Assembly: GCA_037953625.1 (NCBI GenBank)
Contig: CM075654.1
Span: 26,033,501 to 26,097,500, forward strand
Direction: 5' to 3'
DNA from: Crotalaria pallida
Lineage: Eukaryota; Streptophyta; Magnoliopsida; Fabales; Fabaceae
Length of the DNA stretch: 64,000 nt
The notes beneath the pieces are model-generated. The model worked only from the letters and a program-made list of their open reading frames with translations. It searched no databases and had not been told where the DNA came from. Below, in pieces: positions 10,072 through 20,385 of this stretch; position 1 is the stretch's first letter; the number at the start of each line of letters is the position of its first letter. The position numbers were made by a program, and so were the translations under genes.

Positions 10072-11889
10072 TTAATTGGAAGACTTAGGTACCCAAACAA
10101 TTTTGGGTCCTTGTGGGTTAGTTTCTGGTTTTTGTCCCTTAACAATCCAAATAAATTCCTTATTGGGAACACCATAATTTTTAATATTACAAAATTTTGA
10201 AACATGACCAAAGATGCCACAATAGAAACATGTTGGTTTTCTAGAAAAATTCACCTTTGAAAAATTTCCAACTTTTCTATATGACTTCTTCTTTGGTTTG
10301 ATGTATCCCAAACCTGTTCTATTTGCATTGTCTCGTTGACTAGAGAGCAAATCATTTAAATCTCTTTTTCCTTTTGCAAAGGTAGCAAGTTTTTCTTTCA
10401 AATCATGTAATTCAATTTCATAAGTCTTGCACCTCTTACAATCGGAATTCACAACATTTGAAACACAATGATCACATGATGCATTAGAGTATATAAGTTC
10501 CAAAGTCTCATTTTGAAGTACAAGCTCATCTATATGTTTTTGCATTTCCAAAATCTTTTCATTGTACTTCAAAATTGCTTTCTTAGCCTCAATATTGATT
10601 TTAGCTAATTTTTTAAGTTCGGCATGCATATCAATATAGGCGTTATAAAGAGCATCATATGAAGGGGAAGAGCAAGATTCATTATCCGAATCTACATCAG
10701 AGTTAGTTTTAGGATGTACCTCCTTTGAGCTTGAAATCTCAAGAGACGTGTCGCTTGTGGAAGCTTCAATGTCATCCTTAGCCATTAGACACAAATTTGC
10801 CGATTCTTCTTCCTCCGAAGTGCTAGAAGTAGTATCATCTTCGGGTTCGTCCCAAACAATGTAGGCTTTCTTAGCCTTGTGATTGTTGGACCTCTTCTTA
10901 TCACCATCGGACTTTTTAGGCTTTTGAGGACAATGATACTTGATGTGACCCGCTTTCCCACATGTATGACAAATTATCTTGTCTCTCGGGGTTTTTGACC
11001 TTTGTGGATTTTCCTTACTATCCCTTGAATTGAACCTTCTTGTGTTTCCTTTCTTTTTGAAGAATTTTCTGAATTTCTTCACAATGAATGCAAGTGACTC
11101 ATCATCTAAATCGGAATCCGTGTCATCATCCAAGGAAGAATCATTAGTAGTATCAATACTTTTTGATGATGAAGCCTTTAATGCGATACTCTTCTTCTTC
11201 TTGTCGAATTCCTCATTTGAAGTTAAGCGTCCTAGCTCCATCTCATGCTCTTGTAACTTACCAAACAAAGTAGCAAGATCCATGGTATCCAAGTTCTTTG
11301 ATTCAATAATTGCCGTGACCTTGGGTTGCCAATTTCTGTCCAAACACCTCAAAACTTTGTTAGTAAGTTCTCCCGGTAAGAAGGCCTTACCAAGAGCAAG
11401 CAAGTGATTAATAATATGAGTAAATCTCTTTTGCAAATCATTAATACTTTCATTAGACAACATTTGAAATAACTCATATTCACGCATCAAGACATTCAAC
11501 CTAGCTCTCCTAACTTCACTAGTTCCCTCGTGAGTCACTTGTAAAGTGTCCCACATTTCCTTTGCACTAGAGCATTGGGATACCCTAAAGAACTCATCAT
11601 AGGACAAAGCGGACGTAATGATATTCTTAGCCTTGTGATCTAATTGGATCTTTTTCTTATCATCTTCGGTCCACTTGTCCTCGGGGGTTAACATTTGAAC
11701 ATCCTCAACTAGAGTATAGGGAATGTGAGGACCTTTCTCAACAGTTTTCCAAATCTCGTTATCGATAGCTTGAATGAAAATTTTCATCCTTACTTTCCAG
11801 TAAGCATATCCCTCACCTCCAAATAGTGGGGGACGATTTATAGCAGCACCTTCTCCTCCAAAAGGATTTTGAGAACCCATGGTTTCCAA
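10072..11889 (-). CDS. gag: Copia gag (capsid/nucleocapsid)
   Basis: 605 codons from ATG at 11889, starting about 60 bp after the LTR/PBS. Residues about 20-230 match the copia-type gag (UBN2-like) region, including WDTLQVTHEGTSEVRRARLN and the CLDRNWQPKVTAI stretch. An acidic/basic linker with FIVKKFRKFFKKK follows. The first zinc knuckle CHTCGKAGHIKYHC is at 307-320 and a second CCHC, CFYCGIFGHVSKFC, at about 554-567. The 605-residue length and two knuckles are typical of large SIRE-type gags. The frame is uninterrupted. It stops at TAA 10072-10074, 14 nt before pol opens in another frame. It packages genomic RNA into virus-like particles. Confidence 0.93.
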   Translation of the reverse strand: METMGSQNPFGGEGAAINRPPLFGGEGYAYWKVRMKIFIQAIDNEIWKTVEKGPHIPYTLVEDVQMLTPEDKWTEDDKKKIQLDHKAKNIITSALSYDEFFRVSQCSSAKEMWDTLQVTHEGTSEVRRARLNVLMREYELFQMLSNESINDLQKRFTHIINHLLALGKAFLPGELTNKVLRCLDRNWQPKVTAIIESKNLDTMDLATLFGKLQEHEMELGRLTSNEEFDKKKKSIALKASSSKSIDTTNDSSLDDDTDSDLDDESLAFIVKKFRKFFKKKGNTRRFNSRDSKENPQRSKTPRDKIICHTCGKAGHIKYHCPQKPKKSDGDKKRSNNHKAKKAYIVWDEPEDDTTSSTSEEEESANLCLMAKDDIEASTSDTSLEISSSKEVHPKTNSDVDSDNESCSSPSYDALYNAYIDMHAELKKLAKINIEAKKAILKYNEKILEMQKHIDELVLQNETLELIYSNASCDHCVSNVVNSDCKRCKTYEIELHDLKEKLATFAKGKRDLNDLLSSQRDNANRTGLGYIKPKKKSYRKVGNFSKVNFSRKPTCFYCGIFGHVSKFCNIKNYGVPNKEFIWIVKGQKPETNPQGPKIVWVPKSSN

Positions 11890-11933
11890 TGGATCTTTTC
11901 GAAAAAGTTTTTAAACTCGGTTTATTCGACCGA

Positions 11934-11945
11934 GCTCTGATACCA
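11934..11945 (-). other. Copia primer-binding site (initiator tRNA-Met)
   Basis: The minus strand reads TGGTATCAGAGC two bases from the end of the 5' LTR, the classical complement of the plant initiator methionine tRNA 3' end. It fixes the element's orientation and the LTR boundary at 11948. Confidence 0.95.
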
Positions 11946-11947
11946 CT

Positions 11948-13347
11948 TGTTGGAAACCAACAAGCGGGTAAAATGCCTTCTAGAGGGGGGGTGAATAGAA
12001 GGATCAAGCTACGATACCTGGTTTTTTCAAAAGAAATCAAAACAGATCAAAAATAGTCAGATTTAACTAATCTACTCGAGTAAATTGCAAGCTACTCGAG
12101 TAGACCTGAAAATTTGAAAAACCTTAATCGAGTAATACTCGATTAAACACTGAAAAACACAGAAAATTCAGAAATCAATTCTAATCAAATCTAAACCAAA
12201 AAAAAATCAATGAATCAAAATAAGAATATACAGAAAATCAATTACCCATCAATTAATGAATTAATAAAGAATACGTAATTGAAATTCCCAAATCCTATTC
12301 ACAATTGATTTTAAGTTTTTGTTGATTTTAAGAACGAAAGAATACGTAAAAGCTCAAAATAAAGAACACATGATTTTAGCCTGGTTCACTCATCTAAATA
12401 TGAGCTACATCCAGTCCACCCTCTCTGATTTGGGTGATTTGCTACACTATGAACAAAAGAATTAGATTACAAGAATGTGTTAAGATCCTCTCCTCTCTCT
12501 TGATCCTAACCCTTGTTAATTGATGTACCAAACCAATTAACTCTACCCAATTCTTGTCCAATAATTCAATTTGTTCCTTCTTCTTTGATTGAATCACGAT
12601 CAATCCTTTTGAGCTTCGAGCAACTTTGATCAAATTGCTAAGAGTCTTGCTCCAACCCTTTTCTTCAAAGTCTTCAAAGAAAACTTCACTTTGTTGAATC
12701 TTGAGAGAAGTAACCTTGTTATTACTAGATGATTCAACCACAATAGAATGCTAAAAAAAAAATGAATCTTCAATATGAGAATGAAAAGAATGAATAATGT
12801 TCTCAAATTAAGATTCACATGAACATTGATAGAGAGATGTTTTTTGGAAAGATTATTTGCTCAAGAATGTTGTGAAAATATGAGAAAAATGCTTTTCAAA
12901 ATTTAGAGTTCGTAACCTTTGAAAAGATGTAAATGAAATCTTTTTAAAGTTCAGTTTTAACAGACTTTACTCGAGTAGACGAGTCCCTTAATCGAGTACT
13001 ACTCGATTACTCGAGTACTTAATCGAGTAAACACTGCTAAAAAACTGATAAAAACTTTTTTCAATTAAATTCCATTTTTCACCTAATTAATTTGGAAAAG
13101 TCTTGAGCTATTTTTCTCTATCAAAGCAATCTCAATTTGTAAACATAATCAATCTTTAAATTCCAATTGAGATTACTAAACTAATCTACCACCCACTTTC
13201 ATATAAAACAAAATTAAAACAATTACAATATATATATAAGAATGAAATGATAGAATAGTCCTTGAATCTTTGTTGTTGTAGGTAATCTATATCTTGTTGT
13301 CTTCATCAAAACATATAATTGAAAGCTTGCATTGCCTTGCCTCTTCA
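11948..13347 (-). repeat. Copia LTR shared by two tandem units
   Basis: 1400 bp; 5' LTR of the intact unit and 3' LTR of the truncated unit to its right. It differs from 3365-4763 by one base and one A-run length. Confidence 0.95.
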
Positions 13348-14106
13348 ATCTCCCCCTTTTTGATGAATGACAAACATTAACCAAATCATCTTCATACTCC
13401 CCCTAAATGTATGCACACTTAGGAAAAGTGTCTTTACCTACAAAAAACAATAATCCAACCTTTCTCCCCCTTTTGGCATTAATCAAAAGTTAAAAATTAA
13501 CCGGCCAAAGGTGAGAATACATAATAACCAAATACACCAGAAACCAAAAAAAAATAACCCAAATCCAGAAACAGAAACATAAATGAAACATAACACTAAG
13601 ATAACAACAATCCAGAATGCAGCAAAACATAAGAAGCAATGCATTATCACTGAGGTGGTGGTGGTGAGTGTGGAAACATGCGCCCAAGAGCACCAAAAAA
13701 ACGATCCTCCATCGCCTGCTGGCGCGTGGCAAGATGTGCAAAACCATCACGGATCATAGCACTCTGTCGCTCTTCGATAGCATACTGACGCTGCTCCACC
13801 TGAGCAAAATGTCCTCCTATCTCAGCAGAAAGAAAATCTCTGAGCTCCTGAAGATCAAATCCATGATAGGGAGGCGGTTGAGATTGCTCATTACCACCAT
13901 CATTCATAAAATCCTCAACATTGAATGGTGTCTCAGGGGGCGGATTAGATGAACCAGCACCTACTTGCCTTGCCATCTCCTCCTCTAATTCTTTTTCTTT
14001 CTTTAATCTCGCAATATCAGTTTTCCACATCCAATGTCGAGAAGTTGGATATTCATCCATACCAATTCCATGCAATAACGTAGAGTCAATGCATTCACGA
14101 TCAGTG
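13348..14106 (-). mobile_element. Remnant of a second copia unit (PPT, 3' UTR, ORF3 tail)
   Basis: Nearly identical to 4764-5522: the polypurine tract, non-coding 3' region and ORF3 C-terminus are repeated outside the LTR. This is expected of tandem units that share an LTR, not of a simple insertion. One difference is seen (CTACC/CTACA near 4857/13441). Homology ends abruptly at 14106. Confidence 0.9.
13647..14106 (-). pseudogene. Truncated copy of copia ORF3
   Basis: Carries the last roughly 150 codons of ORF3, same stop and same sequence as 5063-5522. It is cut at 14106, where the upstream (right) side is replaced by LTR sequence in another frame. A chimeric frame (14003-14365) crosses the junction. 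No start for ORF3 remains. Confidence 0.9.
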
Positions 14107-14521
14107 ACGAAGAATCGGCTGGAGGTGCCTCACTCGGGTCGATCTCAATCACATCAGCATCCGGATATTCTTCTTCCATATACTCCTCAGGATCCTCCTC
14201 AGGCTCACTTTCTTCCATGGCATCAAATGCATCGTCAGACAATTCATTCATGACTTCGTCCAATTCTTCTAACTCTTCTGCCTCGGGGTCAATGTGTGCA
14301 AGCAACGGCATTGGATAACCCCCATGGTAGTCTGCCGGTCCGCCCATCTGCAGATCTGATAGCACGAAGCGACATCTACGAGAATCTGGTTCGGTTCCTC
14401 TAAGGGTGTGGTCAGGGTCGAAAATGCGAACCTCAGTCGCTCCCCGTCATTCTCATCCACGACGATTTACTTCCCATCGTCCTTCATTGTGTACCTCAAA
14501 GGTGAACTTAACTGGATCCAT
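14107..14521 (-). pseudogene. Acidic small ORF inside a long gypsy LTR, broken
   Basis: On the minus strand an ATG at 14521 (MDPVKFTFEVHNEG...) follows an acceptor-like CCCATAG by 3 nt. The same frame continues through two stops (about 14447-14456) to RIFDPDHTLRG, LSDLQMGGPADYHGGY and a strongly acidic tail rich in Glu/Asp (EELEELDEVMNEL, MEESEPEEDPEEYMEEE). It ends at the junction with copia. I do not recognise the family. A comparable ORF after an acceptor-like site lies in another gypsy LTR at 58393-58866. It could be an LTR-borne accessory protein or a captured exon. Confidence 0.5.
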
Positions 14522-17500
14522 GGACTATGGGTTGACAACATAAGGGTAGATACATAGCCACAGACAGAAGAATTTGAGAGAGTAAGTATTCCCAGACATC
14601 TTATGCCAACAGTGTGGAATTACAGTAGGTAAAATATTAAGATAGACAAACCACACAAACAACGACATAGGAAAGCAGGCACACAACTTATACAAAGACT
14701 TACCTCAATCTCTTATTCTCTTTTACTCACTACTTTACGCATACTTCGCAATACATGCAATTAACTGCTTCTGCTGCGCACTCTGATTCCACCACCATAT
14801 AAGCTCATCCACTTTCATACTTCCTCTCAAAGATTATTCACAACCATACCTTATTTATATATACATATTCTTTTCTTTCTTTTTTTATTTAAATTTTATG
14901 AATTCGAAACCATCAATGATGCAAGGGATTTTGAATCATCATTGAGGAAAACGCCCTCTAGTTAGCACACTCGTCTACATCTCCTCGGTACACCACCCAA
15001 CCTAGTCGGAAGCAAACAGGAGTACAGGACCTTTACCGTGCGGGCACGACAGCTGTCAACACAAATGGTCCTAGACCAGGAGGACTCAGCCTCAATAATA
15101 TCAATTCAATAATCAGGCTCACTGCCTCGCAGTGGCAAACAAAATGCCCCACTCCAGTCCCTCTCACTGTTCTCGATTTGCAATCTAGGGGGAGACAGTA
15201 CTGGTTCTAGCTTGCAAAGCAGGACGTGCCACAACATTAGACCCAGTCCCCACCACGTTAGTGCGCCACTTGTGGAATTGTCCCACCTAGAACAGTACTC
15301 TAGACTTCTTGACGCATCACCGTCATCGTCCTCCCCTAATGCAATCTCGTCCTAAGTATCCGCAGATACTTATCGTTTCTTCCTCTCCACTACTTCGGAT
15401 CACTCATAACTCACCGTGTTAATACATGTCTTTTAAAAGTCTTTTAATAGGTTAGTAACTTAATCCTATTGGTCGGCTCATCCTTCGTACATCCCTTCAA
15501 CGAGTCCCGACCTCTAATACTCTCACGACATCTCTTGTCTCAAAATTGCACAGAGTTGGGTTCTCCTCTACAACCAAAACTCCTCATCTCATCATCCATC
15601 ATCAAATACTTGTTCTTTCTCTTCTTGAAAATATCTTTTCAAAAATAATGTTTCACAAAATCTTTCCCAAATAAGGATCTCACCAACTTTCTCAAAACTA
15701 ATGTTTTACAAATTCTTTTCAAAACAAGGCTTCTCAAATGCCTCCCCAAAATAAAGTTTCGCAAATCCTTTTCAAATAGATTTTCTCCGAATATCCTTTC
15801 CAACAAGAATGTTTCCAAGAGAAATAAGGTTTCAAAAATAAAGACTCCAAAATAAGGTTTATAAACTCTTTTCAAAAATGATGTTTCATAAACAGTTTTC
15901 AAAATTGAGATTTTACAACCTCTTTTAGAAAATCATTTCAAAATTTCTCTTCCAAACCTTTTCAAAAATAGTATTTCACAAACTCTTTCTCCAAACCTTC
16001 CTCAAAAGATCCTTTCGAAAATTTATTTTCAAAATCCTTTCCAAAATCTCTTTTTCAAGAAAAAATAACCTTTTGCTGAGCGCTAGTGGAGGAGCAAGCT
16101 CAACTCAACACTAGTTCCCAGACTAAAACCACAACCAAAGTCCATCTCCAATCCCACTCCATTATGTTTCCACAATTTCATTTCCCTTCACTCATGCCTC
16201 AACCTCAGAAAGCATCCATATCAACAATGTTGCCCAAGCTCTGGCTCCACTCATCGCTTTCATCATTTATACTTTTCCAATAACATCTTACATATCTCCT
16301 CACTTATCTCTTATCTCTTATATCTTTGATTATTATTATTATTATTCACAGCGTTGCCACCTTCCCCATTTGACAATCATAAGTAATAGATAATTAGGCA
16401 ATAAATAACACACTAATATTCAAACATAAATAAATGACTTACTCATACTGACTCAAGACACTAAGTTTCGACTTTTGAGCTGGTCGAAACACTTAATATG
16501 TTACCTAAAGACCACGGTGTTTGGGGGAAACTTCTCTCTCACCTCGATTGACGACAACTCTCACTATACGCTCCTTGATTCCCGATGCGACGCTCGTAAC
16601 AGCTTCCCAATTATTACTGGAACTCAAATAGTTCTTTCTTATTAGAAATTGTTCTTATAAAATTATTTAGAAAATAAGACATTATTATTGAACTCTTATT
16701 TGAAAATCACTTTGATTTTAATTCACGGTTAAATAAAAACTTTTGTTTAAAAACATCAATAATTTCTTGGCTCTTTAAAAAAGGCCACATTTATCTTAAG
16801 GTTTTCTTAGGAAAATCGTTTGTTAAATTGAAACCATGAACTTCATAAATCATAAGAAAATCTTTTTCAAAACAATACTTTTCAATTAATCAAATCATTT
16901 GACTCATTCCATTTTCTTTAAAACCGAATTTCATCAAAGAGAAATAACACAAGGATTCAATCAAAAACCTTTAAACATATTAAACACTCAAATCATTCAT
17001 ACACACATAAATACAACATCACAATTCATGCACATAAGGCAAGAATCAAATATATGCACTTAATTTCCATGCATGGCCGAATTCTATCCTTCATGAGACC
17101 AAGTTCATGCTCAAGTCTAATGATCATTAGCACATGCACATATGGCAAATACTCTATCCTATATTTAAACAAGATAACTTAATTAAAGAAAAGGGCACAC
17201 TTAATCAAAATCATGCTAATCATCATATAAACCAACACACAAAGAGAAATCAATTTATTTCTTTTATTTTCATCATAAGACCGAATGGAACAAAAAGGAA
17301 AATCACTCAATATAAGATCAAACCAATTTCATTTATACAAGGCTAATTCGAATCGTTTTACATAGGAAAATAGAACGGCTTAGGGTTTGTTCCTAAACCG
17401 AATGGGATCATGGAAAATTTACTCTAAAGTTTTAAATCAAAAGGTTTAAGTTCCATAGGTTTAGAAATCTCTAATCCTAACCATAAAACACACATGCAAA

Positions 17501-19501
17501 ATAAAACAAACTAACTTTAAACATTTACACATGTAAAACCGTGAGCTTCTCAAGGATTTGGCAAACAAAATTTTAATTTCCTAACACAATAAAATCAAGG
17601 GACATGTCCAAGTCTTTAACTTCTAAAAAGAATTCATGCATGCACCTAATATCTCTAGATGGGACAAATTTCAACATGCATGTAAAGGAAATGATGATCT
17701 AACATGGTTTCCTAGGCTTGACTGAATGGCTACATGCATAAGGGCAAAATTTTACAAACTTATTTTCACATGCAAAGAACAAACTCAAGGTCAAATCACT
17801 CAAAGCATCATCTTATTTTTCAAACCATCACCGAATCATCATCATCATACATAAGACCTTAGTCTTAAATTCTTTTTATACAAAAGTTATTTCTTAAGCT
17901 TGTCATATTTATTTTCCTTGAAGAACCGTGACATGCATCAAATAAAATTAAGACTTTGCACCAAAACAAACATATAAATTTTAGGTTCACATTTTCTTAA
18001 AGATTACACTTAGATCAAGACATGCAAAACAAGATCAACACAAAAATACACTTAAACACAAAATCTAACCAAAACCGTAGAGAACAAGATGAAAATTAAA
18101 ACATCCAAGCACAATTATTCAAGATCAAATTATAAAAATGACATGCAAGGCATCAAAACTTCAAGATCACAAGAAAATAAAGACATGCATCACAAAATAA
18201 TTAAGCTTGAACAAAAGTCCATATAAAGTCCTTTACAAACCAAAATTATTACACTAAACTATCTTAAATAACTACCTCAAACAAAATCCTAATCTTGAAG
18301 CTTCAAATCCTCCTCTTCTCCTTCTAGGGTTGCCTCGGCCTCCTCCTCTCTAAGTTGATGGGTAGCTTTTCTTCTTAATCTTGAAGAAGAATGTGGCTAA
18401 GAAGGAAAGTAGAGAGGTTTGGGTTAAGAATTTTGGGGTCTCACTCTTCTTTTCCTCTCTTCTCCCTCACGGCCTTACTTCCTTTTCTCTCTAGGGTCTC
18501 AAGAGTTGATGTGCTCTTGAAACCAAGTGTTTGGGTGGAAGAATAAAATGAGAAGAAGTTAGCCAACACTCACTCATTCATACGGCTTTAAGGCTAAACA
18601 AGGGGGTTGAATATTTCCTATCTTAGCCTCGGTTCAATGGCTTGGTGGAGGGGTAATTCGGACCACTCCAAATTTTGCATGGCAAGGGTCTTGTCAATGG
18701 TGAGGCAAGGTTGATGAAAGTCTTCCTTAGGCATCATGAGTCACCAACCTAGGCTTCTACTTGGCTTTCCATTTGAATTTCTAATTTCTTAATGACTAGA
18801 CACATGCATCCTATTTGGTTCCTCTTCTTCTACATTCGGCCGAACAACACATGCACACACAAATACACATATAATTTCATTTTACATAGCATGGAGACCA
18901 TGAAACAATGCATACTTAATCACACATTCAATCATGCACATCATGTCTCACAATTCAACACACACGGCATACACACACACATATATACATCGTGCATTCA
19001 CATTCAAGCAATTCATGCATCCATTCAGTCAAATTTCCTAATTAAAATTCGTCACACAAGTACACCCATACATACAATTTATTTAAATTTGCTAATTACA
19101 TATACAATTTGTTGCACAAAACATACATTCATATTCACATAATTCATGCATAATTCTTTACACAAAACACACTTTCACAAATTCAAAAATGCGACTTTAA
19201 AGAAAATCAATCCACCTTTTCAAAAAAGAAAATAAGTTTTACTTTGTTTCATAAAAACTATAGTTTCAAAGATTTTCAAAAGAACAACCTATTCAAAACC
19301 TCAAATCATTTTGATTAAAAGTGATTTCGATTCATTAAGAAATAACAAAATCATAGCTTAGCTTTCATGAAATCAAACTTCAAAGAAAATCTCTTGCTAA
19401 AATTCTTTAAATGAAAGAAAAATCTTTCTTAAATTCTGAAAAATCAATCTTAAATAAAATCTTATTGACTTATTTGAGTCCAGAAAATGCGGGATGTTAC
19501 A
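14522..19501 (-). mobile_element. Body of the long gypsy LTR, minus strand
   Basis: About 5 kb without conserved coding sequence. The block near 14930-15010 (minus strand, GCTTCCGACTAGGTT) is shared with the solo LTR at 39110-39130. On the minus strand a donor-like TTTGAG|GTAGTT lies at about 18265-18275 and the acceptor-like CCCATAG just before 14521. Many TTTTCAAAA-type repeats occur at 15600-16080. Short frames are not gene-like. Confidence 0.6.
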
Positions 19502-20385
19502 ATGGGTGCATTGGTTGCGTAAGCCGCACGATTTAATGGCATGTGCAGCGGTAAGACGCCCCGGTGTGGGAGGGTAGTGGTGGGTTCGCAGTACCCAATG
19601 CGTTTTGTGAATGTCAGGCCAAGTAAGTATGCCCTGGTGGGGTTCACTGGTTGCGTAAGCCGCACAATTTAATAGCGTGTGCAGCGGTAAGACGCCCCGG
19701 TGTGGAAGCGCAGTGGTGGGTTCACAAAACCTTAAAAATATGATTATGTACGCTTCACGAATGCCAGGCCAAGTAAGTACGCCACGGATGGGTGCATTGG
19801 TTGTGTAAGCCGCACAATTTAATGACGTGTGCAGCGGTAAGACGTCCCGGTGTGGGAGCGCAGTGGTGGGTTTGCAAAGCCGTCAAAAAGAAAGGTAATA
19901 AGAATTTAACGATAAAATTAGAATAATAAGACTAAAAGAAAGAGAAAAGAAAGAAAACAAGCATGAGACCGAGATAAAAGGAAAACGAGAATTAAGAATG
20001 AAAAAAATTGTAAGAATAAGAGGAAAAGTAAAGTGAACTAAAGCCTGGAATCAAAATGAGTTAAATTAAGTATAAGATAAGAATAAGCAAGGACATAAAG
20101 ATAAGAAGAAAAAAGGAAATGAAAAGAGAATTAATTATTGAGAATATGGTTAGGACTAAGAATGTAAATGAGTTGATTAGGAGTAATTGTGTATTGTGTG
20201 CTAAGTTATAGAATTGATAGTTGTGTATGATTTTAGTTATTCTTATGCCTTGTTAGACACTATTTCCTAGGTTCTGTGTAATGCTACCCTTCTTGTTGTT
20301 TTTCTTACAGGTACAGAGGCAGAGCTTACACCATTGTAGGCCGAGCAGGATAACACTCCACCACATGGAGTGTTTGTTAGTTATG
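19502..20385 (+). mobile_element. Continuation of the split plus-strand long LTR
   Basis: Resumes the LTR interrupted at 3048. It holds tandem units of about 140-150 bp up to 19886, an A/G-rich stretch (19890-20160), and a pyrimidine tract with acceptor-like TTCTTACAG|G at about 20310. The LINE enters at about 20386. No gene is seen. Confidence 0.55.
19507..19886 (+). repeat. Tandem repeat, units of about 140-150 bp
   Basis: Landmark CAGGCCAAG occurs at 3021, 19615 and 19765, each followed by GGTTGCGTAAGCCGCAC and GTGCAGCGGTAAGACG. The first unit is split by the 3049-19501 insertion. CCGCAC and GTGCAGCGG can pair within each unit. Confidence 0.85.

Larger units (their letters stand above)
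3365..14106 (-). mobile_element. Ty1/copia retrotransposon, tandem unit, minus strand
   Basis: Reading right to left: remnant of a first unit (14106-13348), LTR (13347-11948), PBS, gag, pol, ORF3, polypurine tract, LTR (4763-3365). The two LTRs are about 1.40 kb and differ by eye at one substitution (CCC/CCT near 3429/12012) and one A-run length, so the insertion is young. Both start TGTTGGAAACC and end CTTCA on the plus strand. The left flank is TTTAC (3360-3364); no matching right duplication exists because the first unit is truncated at 14106. Copia order (integrase before RT), a large gag and an extra 3' ORF suggest the SIRE/Maximus lineage; this is inference. Confidence 0.9.
3049..19501 (-). 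mobile_element. Long-LTR gypsy insertion (probable solo LTR), minus strand, with nested copia
   Basis: Begins TGTAACACCCCG and ends CGGGATGTTACA on the plus strand, flanked by the 5-bp duplication ATGGG (3044-3048 and 19502-19506). Without the nested copia (3365-14106) about 5.7 kb remains, with no gag, RT or integrase. The middle (about 14600-15500) is related to the solo LTR at 35973-40155, for example the block containing GCTTCCGACTAGGTT. I read it as a solo LTR of a Tekay-like gypsy family. A deletion at the copia junction (14106/14107) has removed some of it. Confidence 0.75.
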
